Assembly (NCBI GenBank): GCA_045578845.1
Contig: JAZNLA010000036.1
Span: 1 to 44,541, forward strand
Direction: 5' to 3'
Length of the DNA: 44,541 nucleotides
DNA from: UMGS172 sp045578845
Lineage (GTDB): Bacteria; Bacillota; Clostridia; Oscillospirales; Acutalibacteraceae
In this document: positions 15,216 to 23,642 of the stretch, piece after piece
Position numbering within the stretch: the first letter of the stretch is position 1
Layout: each line of letters opens with the position of its first letter
Program-made: the position numbers and the translations under genes
The notes under the pieces: model-generated
Told to the model about the DNA's origin: nothing
The model's database searches: none
Seen by the model: only the letters and a program-made list of their open reading frames with translations

Positions 15216-16523
15216 TTATCCTATGGCAATATTTCCGTCAGGATATTCGGCACGTTCGCCTTTATTAAAATACCAAAGCGTGGCAATGGTAAGCGGACCA
15301 AGTCGTCCTATATACATTATCACAATCGAAAGGAGTTTTGCACCAACCGACAAATTACCTGTTATACCGGTTGAAAGACCGACCGTTCCGAAAGCACTTG
15401 TGACCTCAAAAAAAGCATCAATAAACCTAACATCGGGCTCTAAAATTACAAAAATAAATGTACCAACCACCACAACGCCTAACGCCAATAATGTGATAAC
15501 CGCCGCTTTTCTGAATGTGCCTTTTGGCACAGAATAATGAAAAGCCTTTTCGGATTTATTGGTGGCGGCTGACTTCATACCTTCAAGTAAAACGAAAAAC
15601 GTACTTGTTTTAATACCTCCGCCGGTTGACCCCGGTGACGCACCAATAAACATAAGTACTATAAGTACAAGCAAGCCCGCACTTGAAAATTTGCCTAAAT
15701 TATAGGTTGAAAATCCCGCAGTTCTTGCCGAAACACTGTGGAAAAACGCACCAAGCCAGGTTATATTTTCGGTTAATTTCAAGAGCAATGTCCCGACAAT
15801 TATAAGTGCCGCACTAACCGACAACACGACCTTAGAATGCATTGAAAGTTTTTTCCATCTAAAACGTTTTTCTAAAACCTCTCTTATAACCAAGAAACCT
15901 ATACCGCCGAAGAAAATAAGTCCGCAGGTGACAAGATTAAGTAAAACATTGTCACTATAAGGAATAAGGTTGGAATTATTACCCAAATTATCAAATCCCG
16001 AGTTATTAAACGCGGCAACCGAATGGAACAAACTGTGACCCAAAGCAGTAAGCGGCGGGTAATCCTCAGCAAATACTATAAAACTTAACGCAGCACCTAA
16101 AATTTCAAAAAAAGCGGTCATTAAAAATACACTTTTTATAAAAAGTATAATGCCCTTTTTTGTTCCTAAATTAGATGCTTCGCTGATAAGCACTCTGCCC
16201 TTGGTATTAATTTTTTTACCCATGGCAAGAATAACACCCGCACCAACCGAAGTTACTCCAAGTCCCCCTACCTGTATTAAAACGGCAAGAATAAACTGGC
16301 CTAAAGGCGTAAATACACTGCCTGTATCAACCGCCAACAACCCGACAACGCAAACCGCACTTGTAGAAGTATAAAGCGAGTCAATATAACTTAAAGTAAC
16401 ACCGTCTTTAATACTTATAGGCAACATTAAAAGCAAAGAGCCTATAAGTATTACCGCGGCAAAACCTAAAGCGATAATTCTCGGCGGTGAGAGTTTTTTA
16501 AAAAACTTCAACATCTTAGTCAA
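15216..16523 (-). CDS. ktrB: Ktr/Trk potassium channel-like subunit
   Basis: A 435-residue membrane protein that forms the K+ (Na+-coupled) pore of the Ktr system. Four pore repeats are visible, each with a central Gly-containing filter: SAVCVVGLLAVD, AFNNSGFDNLG, SARTAGFSTYN and SAFGTVGLSTGI. The membrane-pore-membrane pattern and length match KtrB/TrkH. Its first codons overlap the end of the upstream lipoprotein gene by 8 bp, which suggests translational coupling. Confidence 0.94.
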   Translation of the reverse strand: MTKMLKFFKKLSPPRIIALGFAAVILIGSLLLMLPISIKDGVTLSYIDSLYTSTSAVCVVGLLAVDTGSVFTPLGQFILAVLIQVGGLGVTSVGAGVILAMGKKINTKGRVLISEASNLGTKKGIILFIKSVFLMTAFFEILGAALSFIVFAEDYPPLTALGHSLFHSVAAFNNSGFDNLGNNSNLIPYSDNVLLNLVTCGLIFFGGIGFLVIREVLEKRFRWKKLSMHSKVVLSVSAALIIVGTLLLKLTENITWLGAFFHSVSARTAGFSTYNLGKFSSAGLLVLIVLMFIGASPGSTGGGIKTSTFFVLLEGMKSAATNKSEKAFHYSVPKGTFRKAAVITLLALGVVVVGTFIFVILEPDVRFIDAFFEVTSAFGTVGLSTGITGNLSVGAKLLSIVIMYIGRLGPLTIATLWYFNKGERAEYPDGNIAIG

Positions 16524-17016
16524 CTATTGCATCATAGGTAATAGCAGAACATTTATCATCTTTAATAATAACGGTAAGTTTGCTCTTGCCTTTTTCTACA
16601 ACATAAGCATTTGAGCCGTTGAAACTATCGGCTCCGTAAGCCTTTTCTACATCAGCCTTAGAAGAGCCGATGTAAATACCCTCAGCGGTAGAAACGGTAT
16701 CATCAACAAACCATGCACCAAATACATTTTCCTTTTCCCCGTTAGGATAGGTTGTCATATAGAAATTGCCGTAAAAATAGGTTCTGTCAAGTCCCTCGAA
16801 AGCACAGGAAGCCTCTTCGGTTTTGCTTTTAGGCTCACCCAAATTCTTTAAAATTTCGGTGGCATCTACGCCCATTTTTACTTCGGTACCATTCACGGTA
16901 AACGAATGAACTGCTGCATTATTACCCGAATTATCGGTACTGCCCGAGTCGTTACCGCAGGCGGCAAATGTAAAAATCAATAAAACTGCAACGGCTAAAC
17001 ATAAAATCTTTTTCAT
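16516..17016 (-). CDS. Secreted lipoprotein with BamE/BLIP-like repeats, function unknown
   Basis: A 166-residue lipoprotein. The signal peptide MKKILCLAVAVLLIFTFAAC ends at the lipid-modified Cys, followed by a Ser/Asn/Gly-rich linker. The mature part contains two similar units with a helix ending in Gly (GVDATEILKNLGEPKS and IGSSKADVEKAYGADSF), each followed by strands with aromatic residues. This resembles the tandem fold seen in SmpA/BamE and BLIP-like proteins; the match is by eye. I chose the ATG at 17016, 6 bp after GAGGTG, over the GTG at 17025. It follows the SGNH-like gene by 11 bp and may be an accessory envelope part of that cassette. Confidence 0.75.
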   Translation of the reverse strand: MKKILCLAVAVLLIFTFAACGNDSGSTDNSGNNAAVHSFTVNGTEVKMGVDATEILKNLGEPKSKTEEASCAFEGLDRTYFYGNFYMTTYPNGEKENVFGAWFVDDTVSTAEGIYIGSSKADVEKAYGADSFNGSNAYVVEKGKSKLTVIIKDDKCSAITYDAIVD

Positions 17017-17027
17017 TTTTCGCACCT

Positions 17028-18098
17028 CTATTTATTATCTCTTATCGCTTCAAGCGATGTTTTGCGTTCATTATAAGTATTTACCTTTCCGGCCCAAATC
17101 TTACTTACCTTTTCGTCGGTTCTGCGGTCAGGCAGTTGATAATTGTCTTTTAAAATCTTACCGAAATAATCCGACATTTTCTCGGCACCGTAAACATTAA
17201 GGTGAAGTCCCGTATCATATGTGTCGGTGCTCCAATCAATACCGATTTCGGTTTGAGTTTCTAAAAAGTTTAAATATAAAAGGTCATACTTTTTTGCGTA
17301 TTCTTCAATCTGTGCGTCCCACTCGTCCCACCAAACAGGCGACAATGACGGTGCCTTAATGAGCACAAGTTCAGTGCCGTTTTTCTCGCATAACACACGC
17401 ATTTTATCTAAGTATTTCCATGTGTTGTCGGCAAACTCGTAATCGGCTATGGGCTTTTCAAAATGCTCTGCGGTTACGGGTTTTATACCAACCTGCATAA
17501 GGTATCCGTTATCCGAAACCTCATCATGGCTGAACATATATTTAAAGTCTTCTTTTTTAAGGTCCGACCAACGGTCATGGTACCTTAAAATCGGAAATAT
17601 ATAACTCCACGCACCGCCCCAAGTCTTTTCCTTTTCGGTAAGCGAAGCGTTTATTGAGTTCCATTTAGACTTAGACCAACGCATACCGTCTAAGTTCATA
17701 CGGTTATATGCTTCCCTTGTGTCTTGACTGCCTGTGCTTTCGGGTGTGTCATATTTCATTGACAGCACATTAAAAACCATTACTTTCGGCGTTTCATACT
17801 TAAATGTTTCTTCCATAAGGTAATACGACTGCCAAATAAGTTGTTGAGCACTTCCTCTAATATACGAAGTGATGCCGTATTTTTCATAAAGAGTTATAGG
17901 CGAAAAGTTTTCGTAAACCTCGCAGTCGCCTATAAAAATGACATCATTATCGCCGACATGGTCATAGTATTCGGCAATAAGTGCACCCTCTTTGCTTTCG
18001 CTCATGTATTTTGGCATTAGAAGTAACTGTAAAAGATAAACAACCGCCAAACAAACAGCCAGAGTGACGCAAAGTGCTATGATTTTTTTCTTCTTCAT
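17028..18098 (-). CDS. SGNH-like envelope protein with Cys at the nucleophile position (DltD/AlgJ-like role)
   Basis: A 356-residue protein with one N-terminal membrane anchor (about residues 5-28) and an extracytoplasmic SGNH-hydrolase-like domain. In MBOAT systems such a partner (DltD, AlgJ, PatB) takes part in moving the acyl group to its acceptor. The first block reads IFIGDCEVYENFSP with Cys59 where GDS-type proteins have Ser. The last block is DTGLHLNVYGAEKMS with D295 and H299, matching the DxxH..G end of the fold. An aromatic-rich centre (Trp141-Trp177) suggests carbohydrate contact. It follows the MBOAT gene by 12 bp. The Ser-to-Cys change could be a family trait or a sign of altered chemistry. 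Confidence 0.8.
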   Translation of the reverse strand: MKKKKIIALCVTLAVCLAVVYLLQLLLMPKYMSESKEGALIAEYYDHVGDNDVIFIGDCEVYENFSPITLYEKYGITSYIRGSAQQLIWQSYYLMEETFKYETPKVMVFNVLSMKYDTPESTGSQDTREAYNRMNLDGMRWSKSKWNSINASLTEKEKTWGGAWSYIFPILRYHDRWSDLKKEDFKYMFSHDEVSDNGYLMQVGIKPVTAEHFEKPIADYEFADNTWKYLDKMRVLCEKNGTELVLIKAPSLSPVWWDEWDAQIEEYAKKYDLLYLNFLETQTEIGIDWSTDTYDTGLHLNVYGAEKMSDYFGKILKDNYQLPDRRTDEKVSKIWAGKVNTYNERKTSLEAIRDNK

Positions 18099-18110
18099 AT
18101 CCTTTGCCTC

Positions 18111-19679
18111 CTAAAACTGATTGTAAATAAAGTTGCTTGCATTATAGCCTATACCGTAACTGCCTGCTAAAAGCACAACTAAAAACAGTGCGAAAATGAC
18201 GGCATAACGCAAAACTATATTTTGCTTTGCCAAAACTTCGCGGACATTTCCCTTAAATTCACCGATTATACTTACCGTAAGCATAATCACAATGCCAAAA
18301 CATAAAATACCGTAATCAAGACCGCTTAAACCCAATTCCATTAACTTGCCGTTCCAAAGTAAAGAAATATTGGGGTTTATTATAAGCGAGCCCAACTTTG
18401 CAAAGTAGACCGATACATCAGGGAACAAATCGCTTATACGGATTAAATTCATAAGGGTAAACATTCTTACCATTTCAAAAAGTCCGTAAAATTTCTTTTC
18501 CTTTAAACCGAAACGGTTGTGGAATTTACCGTAAAGCGGTACCAATTCCTCCGACAACACGATAAAGAAACAGTTTAACATACCCCAAACAATAAAGTTA
18601 GGTGAAAAACCGTGCCAAATACCGGTGGCAAACCAAGTTATAACCGAGGCGATATAAACCGGTATTCTTTTGCCCAAATTGCCCATTTTCTTGTGTGTAA
18701 CCTTTGAAAGTTCACGCATGGGTTTGCAGACCGACAAAGGATAGAAAATATAATCCTTCATCCATTCGCCGAGTGAAATATGCCATCTACGCCAGTACTC
18801 GGCAATATTCTTCGAAAAGAAAGGTCTTACAAAGTTTTCGGTCATTTTAATACCGAACATTTCGGCCAAACCTACCGCAACGTCGATACCGCCCGTAAAA
18901 TCGCCGTAAATTTGAACGGCATAAAATGTTGCGAGCAGTAAAAATCCCATTCCGTCAAACTCTGTTCCTTTTAAGGTGACAACGGCAACGGCAATTCGGT
19001 CGGCAATAACCAACTTCTTAAAAAATCCCCAAAGTACACGCCAAAGTCCCATTGTGATATTCCTACCGCTAAAATCGTGTCCCTCAAAAAGTTGGGGTGC
19101 CAACTGCGAAAACTTACTGATAGGGCCTTGAACGAGTTGCGGAAAGAAACTGACAAACAATGCGGTTTTAAAAAAGTTACGTTCTGCCGACACTGCACCT
19201 CTGTGAATATCGACAACATAGCCTACCGATTGGAACATATAAAACGAGATACCGAGCGGCAGTCCCAAAGATAAAAATCCAAGCGGTGTGCCCGATGCCA
19301 AGGCGTTAAAAGGTGCTATAAGCAAACCCTTACATACGGCTAAAATACCGAAGTTAAGCACAAGGTAAATAACCAAAATCACTTGATTTTTGCGTTTCAC
19401 CTTTTCTTTTAAAGCCTTTTTGTCCTCACGCGACAAATCATCTTTGTGTTCTGAAATATATAATTTTTGTTTTTTAAGCCTTAGGTCAATTATCCTTGCG
19501 GCTATGTAAGTTGTGACGGTTGTAAACAATATAAAGAATAAATATTCCAACCCTGCAAAGATGTAAAAAATATAACTTGCAGTAAGTAAAACAACCCACC
19601 TAATACTTTTCGGCACAACGTAGTAAACTACCAAAAGCAGTGCCGCAAAGCATAAAAATCCCATTGAAGTAAATTGCAT
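18111..19679 (-). CDS. MBOAT O-acyltransferase (AlgI/DltB type)
   Basis: A 522-residue multi-pass membrane-bound O-acyltransferase that passes an acyl or aminoacyl group from a cytoplasmic donor to an acceptor across the membrane. Signature blocks are FVSFFPQLVQGPISKF, the YWRRWHISLGEWMKDY region with H300, and IWHGFSPNFIVWG with H356, the invariant catalytic His. A charged cytoplasmic loop covers about 65-98. The length fits AlgI (about 520) better than DltB (about 400). It lies 14 bp after the carrier protein gene, so the donor is probably the carrier-bound aminoacyl group. Regulation is with the whole operon. Confidence 0.92.
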   Translation of the reverse strand: MQFTSMGFLCFAALLLVVYYVVPKSIRWVVLLTASYIFYIFAGLEYLFFILFTTVTTYIAARIIDLRLKKQKLYISEHKDDLSREDKKALKEKVKRKNQVILVIYLVLNFGILAVCKGLLIAPFNALASGTPLGFLSLGLPLGISFYMFQSVGYVVDIHRGAVSAERNFFKTALFVSFFPQLVQGPISKFSQLAPQLFEGHDFSGRNITMGLWRVLWGFFKKLVIADRIAVAVVTLKGTEFDGMGFLLLATFYAVQIYGDFTGGIDVAVGLAEMFGIKMTENFVRPFFSKNIAEYWRRWHISLGEWMKDYIFYPLSVCKPMRELSKVTHKKMGNLGKRIPVYIASVITWFATGIWHGFSPNFIVWGMLNCFFIVLSEELVPLYGKFHNRFGLKEKKFYGLFEMVRMFTLMNLIRISDLFPDVSVYFAKLGSLIINPNISLLWNGKLMELGLSGLDYGILCFGIVIMLTVSIIGEFKGNVREVLAKQNIVLRYAVIFALFLVVLLAGSYGIGYNASNFIYNQF

Positions 19680-19693
19680 ATTACCCTCTTAAA

Positions 19694-19921
19694 TTATTCG
19701 TTTTCAAGACGCTCGATAAGAGCATAGATAGCCTTTGCTGAGTTGAAGTTTTCAGGCACAAGTTCACCTGCGGGAATGGCAACGCCGAATTCTTCGTCAA
19801 TTTCGGCAACAAGTGTAACTATATCGAACGAGTCTAAAATTTTATCGTCGATAAGTGTGGTGCAGTTTTCAAAATCTACATCAATGTGTAATTCCTTTAA
19901 AATGTCGAGTAATGCTTCCAT
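19694..19921 (-). CDS. Acyl/aminoacyl carrier protein (DltC-like)
   Basis: A 75-residue acidic carrier protein with the four-helix ACP pattern. The phosphopantetheine attachment site is Ser31 in ILDSFDIVTLVAEID; DSF replaces the DSL/DSM of most carriers. It lies 12 bp downstream of the adenylation enzyme gene, which should load it, and 14 bp upstream of the MBOAT gene. By position and size it corresponds to DltC, but fatty-acid or polyketide carriers look similar, so the loaded group is inferred from the neighbour. Confidence 0.88.
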   Translation of the reverse strand: MEALLDILKELHIDVDFENCTTLIDDKILDSFDIVTLVAEIDEEFGVAIPAGELVPENFNSAKAIYALIERLENE

Positions 19922-19933
19922 AAGTTTTCTCCT

Positions 19934-21448
19934 TTATTTGCCCTGCAAATACTGTTCTTTAAGCAGGTTTCTGTTGATTTTACCGTTAGGTGTCAATGGC
20001 ATATTATCAAGAGATTTTACAACATTAGGTACCATATAACGCGGTAATTTTTCCTTTATATATGCAGTAATATCCTTTTCGCTTATATCACCGACATAGT
20101 ATAAAACAATTTTTTTCTTTTCACTGTCAAATATGCAACATGAAATTTTTATACTATTATGCATATTTACAATGACCTCGATTTCGCCGAGTTCAATTCT
20201 GTGTCCCATTGATTTTATTTGAAAATCTTTGCGGGACATAAATTCCAATTCACCTCGGTCATTATACTTGCCTATATCACCTGTACGGTAGATAAGTTCG
20301 GGATAAAGGTCATTCAGCGGATTTTGAACAAATGCTTCATCGGTTTTTTCTTTGTTTTTATAGTAACCGAGCGTAAGGCATGTGCCTCTTACACATATTT
20401 CGCCCTGCTCGCCTTTTTGGGGAACTTGGTTATTTTCGTCAAGCAAAATAATATCGGTATTTTTAAACGGTCTGCCTATGGGCAATGTTTCATCAAGCGA
20501 AAACTCTCGGTCAACTTCATAATAACAGCAGATACCCGTTACTTCGGTAGGTCCGTAAAGGTTTATAAACCGAGCATTGGGAAGTGCCGCTTTCCAAAGG
20601 TTAAACTGTTTTATAGGGAAAACCTCACTTGCAAAAGCAACGGTTTTTAAATATTCAGGTTTTACCGTTTCAAATGTGCGGAAAGCCGAAATCATGGTAA
20701 GTGCCGACACAACCCAACATACCGTATTGATTTTATATTCATTTAAAAACTCTACGAGTTTTACGGGGAACATAAACAGTTGTTTAGGTATAATATAGGT
20801 GGTTGCACCGTATTTAAGTGTCGGTAAAACCTCTTTCAAATAAGCATCAAAATAAAGCGGTGTTTGATTGCCGAAAACTGTATTTTCGTCGTATTTCATA
20901 ACATCGCAAAGATGTTCAATATAATCAATAACCGAGCGGTGACAAGCCATAACGCCTTTGGGAACACCGGTCGAACCTGAGGTAAACACAATGTAAATCG
21001 GGTCGGTATCAATCTGTTTATCTCTGATTAAACCAAGTGCACCGGCATCTATTTCGGTTTTGGAAATTTCGCTGTAAAGATAAACTTCACCGCCGAAATC
21101 AAACTCTTTTACCGTTTCTTTAGTTTCCTCGTCACAAATAATGGCGGCAGGATTAAGCGTGCTGAAAATAAGTTCAATACGGTGTCTTGGCATTTCATCA
21201 TCAAGCGGGACATAGTAGTTACCCGAATAAATAACACCGAAAAATGCAGTTAAAGTATTGGGGTGCTTTTTCATAAACACAACTATTGGTTTATTGTGAA
21301 AACCTCTTTGTGAAAGAAAAGTACCGACCGAACGGGAATTATCGTAAACTTCCTTAAAGGTCAGTCCTTCCGTTTCATTAGCAAAAGCCACCTTTGTAGG
21401 CAACCTTAAAACTGTATTTTCCAAATATTCCAAAACATTTGTCTGCAT
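19934..21448 (-). CDS. Amino-acid-adenylating ligase (DltA-like AMP-binding protein)
   Basis: A 504-residue ANL-superfamily enzyme that should adenylate a substrate and load it on the carrier next door. The P-loop TSGSTGVPKG is at 156-165, YFDAYLKEV at 199-207 keeps the Asp (D201) that binds the alpha-amino group in amino-acid A-domains, LYGPTEVTG at 297-305, YRTGDIG at 387-393 and the catalytic Lys (NGK, K490) near the end. These point to an amino acid, as in DltA. The DltA segment FCGEVLP reads FASEVFP (272-278), so the Cys that lines the D-Ala pocket of DltA is Ala273 here, and GPTEATV is GPTEVTG. A different amino acid is likely. The racemase gene is 25 bp upstream. Confidence 0.88.
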   Translation of the reverse strand: MQTNVLEYLENTVLRLPTKVAFANETEGLTFKEVYDNSRSVGTFLSQRGFHNKPIVVFMKKHPNTLTAFFGVIYSGNYYVPLDDEMPRHRIELIFSTLNPAAIICDEETKETVKEFDFGGEVYLYSEISKTEIDAGALGLIRDKQIDTDPIYIVFTSGSTGVPKGVMACHRSVIDYIEHLCDVMKYDENTVFGNQTPLYFDAYLKEVLPTLKYGATTYIIPKQLFMFPVKLVEFLNEYKINTVCWVVSALTMISAFRTFETVKPEYLKTVAFASEVFPIKQFNLWKAALPNARFINLYGPTEVTGICCYYEVDREFSLDETLPIGRPFKNTDIILLDENNQVPQKGEQGEICVRGTCLTLGYYKNKEKTDEAFVQNPLNDLYPELIYRTGDIGKYNDRGELEFMSRKDFQIKSMGHRIELGEIEVIVNMHNSIKISCCIFDSEKKKIVLYYVGDISEKDITAYIKEKLPRYMVPNVVKSLDNMPLTPNGKINRNLLKEQYLQGK

Positions 21449-21473
21449 AAAAATATCTCCTATTTTAAGAATA

Positions 21474-22196
21474 TTAAGTTATAAGTTGACGGTAGTTATC
21501 CTTTAATTTTGCACCGCATTTCTCTACCGAAACCGCCGCTAATACTTCCATAGCATCTATAAAACCGCTGCCGATTTTATAATCCCTTTTTATCATTGAA
21601 AGTTCGGTACAACCGAGGATTATTGTTTCGGCACCGCTTTCAAACAGTTCAAGTTTTACCTTTTCAAACCTTTCCATATCTACAGGGTTGCCTGCCTTTA
21701 CCGAATCATAGATTAGTGACATAACGTCTTTTTGGCGGTCGGCAGTAGGAACTACCGCTCTAAGTCCCGCCGACTCTAATTCCCTTTGAAAAAGTCCCGC
21801 CTTAATTGTACCGTCGGTAGCCATAATTCCAACTTTTTTTACACCGTTTTCTTTAAGGTACATAACCGTTTCACGCACAGTATGAATAACGGGCACCGAA
21901 ATATCCGACCTTAAACTCTCATGGAAATAGCAAGCGGTAATACACGGAATTGCAATTATTTCCGTATTTTGCTCCTGCAGTTTCTTGCCGAGTTTTACAA
22001 TTTCACTCAACGGATTAGGTTTGCTGTTATCCAAAATATAGTTTGTCCTATCTGGAATTGACGGACTGTTATAAATAATCATATCGAGGTGCTCTTGGTC
22101 GGTCTTGGCGTCGGTCATATTTATAACCAGTTCCATAAAATGTGCCGTAGCCATAGGGCCTAAACCGCCTATAACACCAAGTGTAGTTTTGCTCAT
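21474..22196 (-). CDS. Aspartate/glutamate racemase-family protein
   Basis: A 240-residue PLP-independent amino-acid racemase of the Asp/Glu/hydantoin family. It starts LGVIGGLGPMATAHF. The two catalytic thiols are Cys85 in IPCITACYF and Cys196 in GCTELSMI. In aspartate racemases the first block is usually PCNTAH, so Asn is replaced by Ile and His by Cys; this may change the substrate or rate. It is upstream of the DltA-like ligase in the same transcript, which suggests it supplies the D-amino acid that the ligase activates. D-Asp or D-Glu is a guess from the family, not from residues. Confidence 0.88.
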   Translation of the reverse strand: MSKTTLGVIGGLGPMATAHFMELVINMTDAKTDQEHLDMIIYNSPSIPDRTNYILDNSKPNPLSEIVKLGKKLQEQNTEIIAIPCITACYFHESLRSDISVPVIHTVRETVMYLKENGVKKVGIMATDGTIKAGLFQRELESAGLRAVVPTADRQKDVMSLIYDSVKAGNPVDMERFEKVKLELFESGAETIILGCTELSMIKRDYKIGSGFIDAMEVLAAVSVEKCGAKLKDNYRQLIT

Positions 22197-22207
22197 TTTA
22201 TTACCCC

Positions 22208-23497
22208 TTATTTAGTAGGTGTTGCAGGATAAAGTGATTTATCCCTGTTATGGCATTTGTTGTGAGAATTTGAATATGCGTCTAAAAATTCGTCGGTAAC
22301 CAAGCAAAAATCGTCACCTGTGCCTTTTCTCGGCGTCGAGTCAAAGTGGTAATAGGTGTTTCCGCCGTCTACACTGACCAAACTCCAGAAATGACTGCTG
22401 TCACCGTCGTAATTTTTAACCTTTACTACATCAATGTTGGGGATTCCCAAACTTTCAAGCATAACCTTGGTTACGGCAAAATAACTGAAACAGTCACCCG
22501 AAAGTTTTTTAAGGGTATTATATGCCTCGATTTTATAATCAGACTTATCAGAATGACCCGAATAACCGATATTACCTCTCGCCCATTTATAGATTGCTTC
22601 AACCTTTTGCCTGTCGGTCATGCCGTCTTTTATAATAGATTTAAGCACATTATCGGCAAGATTTTTTGCCGCTAATTTTTTATCGTCATCCGACTGAACT
22701 TCAAGGCCGACCTTTACATTTACGGTCTTTTGGGATTTATTACCCGACCTATCGGCAGCGGAATAGATAACGGTGTATGTGCCGAGTTCGCCGATATTTA
22801 CATTACTGCTGTCAATGCTCAATGTGGGATTAAGGTCAAAATCGTCGGTCACGGTTACATTATTACGGTAACTTACGGTGCCGCCGAGGTAAACCTTTAT
22901 ATCCTTTGCACCCGAAATAACGGGCGGTGTAGTATCTTTTACAACCGTTGCAGTAACCTTGATTTCGGTTTTATTACCCGCCTGATCTTTAAGCACTACA
23001 GTTACCTGCTTTTTGCCTGCATTTTTCACATCGGGCTTGTCCTTAAAACTAACAGTAACTTCGGTAGCATCAACAATATCGGTCACAAGATCATTTGCAT
23101 CAGGCTCAATTCCAATAAAAAGTTTTGCGTTATCTACCGCCTTTGCAGTAGGTTTCACAGTATCTTTAACGGTAACTTTACAGTCCAAAATTTTACCGCC
23201 GCAATCAATCTTAACTTTATGCACACCCAATTTTGCCGTATCAATGGCAGCAAGGTCACTTTTTGATGCGATACTGTGGTTTTTATAATTATTCTTTATA
23301 AAGTCTTCCACCGTAAGTGTCGGCGAGCCCGCCTCAACAATAAGGTCCTTTTCTATAATCTTATTATACTTAACACTGTTGGCAATCCCTACAATCAAAA
23401 CTACAAGTAAAACACATACTGTAACGAAAAGAATAAAGCAGGATGCAAGAAAAATACGCTTTTGAATAAGTTTCTTCCTTCTTTTCCGTCTTGCCAT
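22208..23497 (-). CDS. Membrane-anchored transglutaminase-like protein with Ig-like domains
   Basis: A 429-residue surface protein, first gene of the operon. A basic N-terminus and one membrane helix (about 14-40) anchor it. Three Ig-like beta domains follow (roughly 50-112, 113-186 and 187-264; the third has DTTPPVISG and YTVIYSAADRSGNKS of the DUF5011/HYR kind). The C-terminal transglutaminase/protease-like domain keeps the triad Cys336 (SGDCFSYF), His369 (SSHFWS) and Asp386 (YHFDSTP). Such domains cut or cross-link peptides in walls. Its place ahead of the racemase/Dlt-like genes suggests a shared role at the envelope. GGAG lies about 12 bp before the ATG. Confidence 0.85.
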   Translation of the reverse strand: MARRKRRKKLIQKRIFLASCFILFVTVCVLLVVLIVGIANSVKYNKIIEKDLIVEAGSPTLTVEDFIKNNYKNHSIASKSDLAAIDTAKLGVHKVKIDCGGKILDCKVTVKDTVKPTAKAVDNAKLFIGIEPDANDLVTDIVDATEVTVSFKDKPDVKNAGKKQVTVVLKDQAGNKTEIKVTATVVKDTTPPVISGAKDIKVYLGGTVSYRNNVTVTDDFDLNPTLSIDSSNVNIGELGTYTVIYSAADRSGNKSQKTVNVKVGLEVQSDDDKKLAAKNLADNVLKSIIKDGMTDRQKVEAIYKWARGNIGYSGHSDKSDYKIEAYNTLKKLSGDCFSYFAVTKVMLESLGIPNIDVVKVKNYDGDSSHFWSLVSVDGGNTYYHFDSTPRKGTGDDFCLVTDEFLDAYSNSHNKCHNRDKSLYPATPTK

Positions 23498-23534
23498 AAT
23501 GCATACATCTCCAAAATAATAATTATACTCTCGT

Positions 23535-23563
23535 ATTATACCACAACAAAAGCGATTTGTCTA
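23535..23563 (-). promoter_or_regulatory. Promoter of the envelope/Ktr/t6A gene train
   Basis: On the minus strand TAGACA (23563-23558), 17 bp, consensus TATAAT (23540-23535). It lies about 40 bp upstream of the transglutaminase-like gene. No terminator or clear second promoter was seen down to rpiB, so one transcript of about 10.7 kb is possible. Confidence 0.7.
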
Positions 23564-23599
23564 CACATTTCAACCCATTTGTATACAATATATTGACAA

Positions 23600-23631
23600 A
23601 AAACAGACCGACAGAAATAAATCTGTCGGTC
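23600..23631 (-). terminator. Terminator of guaB
   Basis: GACCGACAGA and TCTGTCGGTC form a 10-bp stem (23631-23622 with 23615-23606) around a 6-nt loop, followed on the minus strand by TGTTTTTTG. It starts 11 bp past the guaB stop. Confidence 0.88.
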
Positions 23632-23642
23632 AAAATGTTCAA

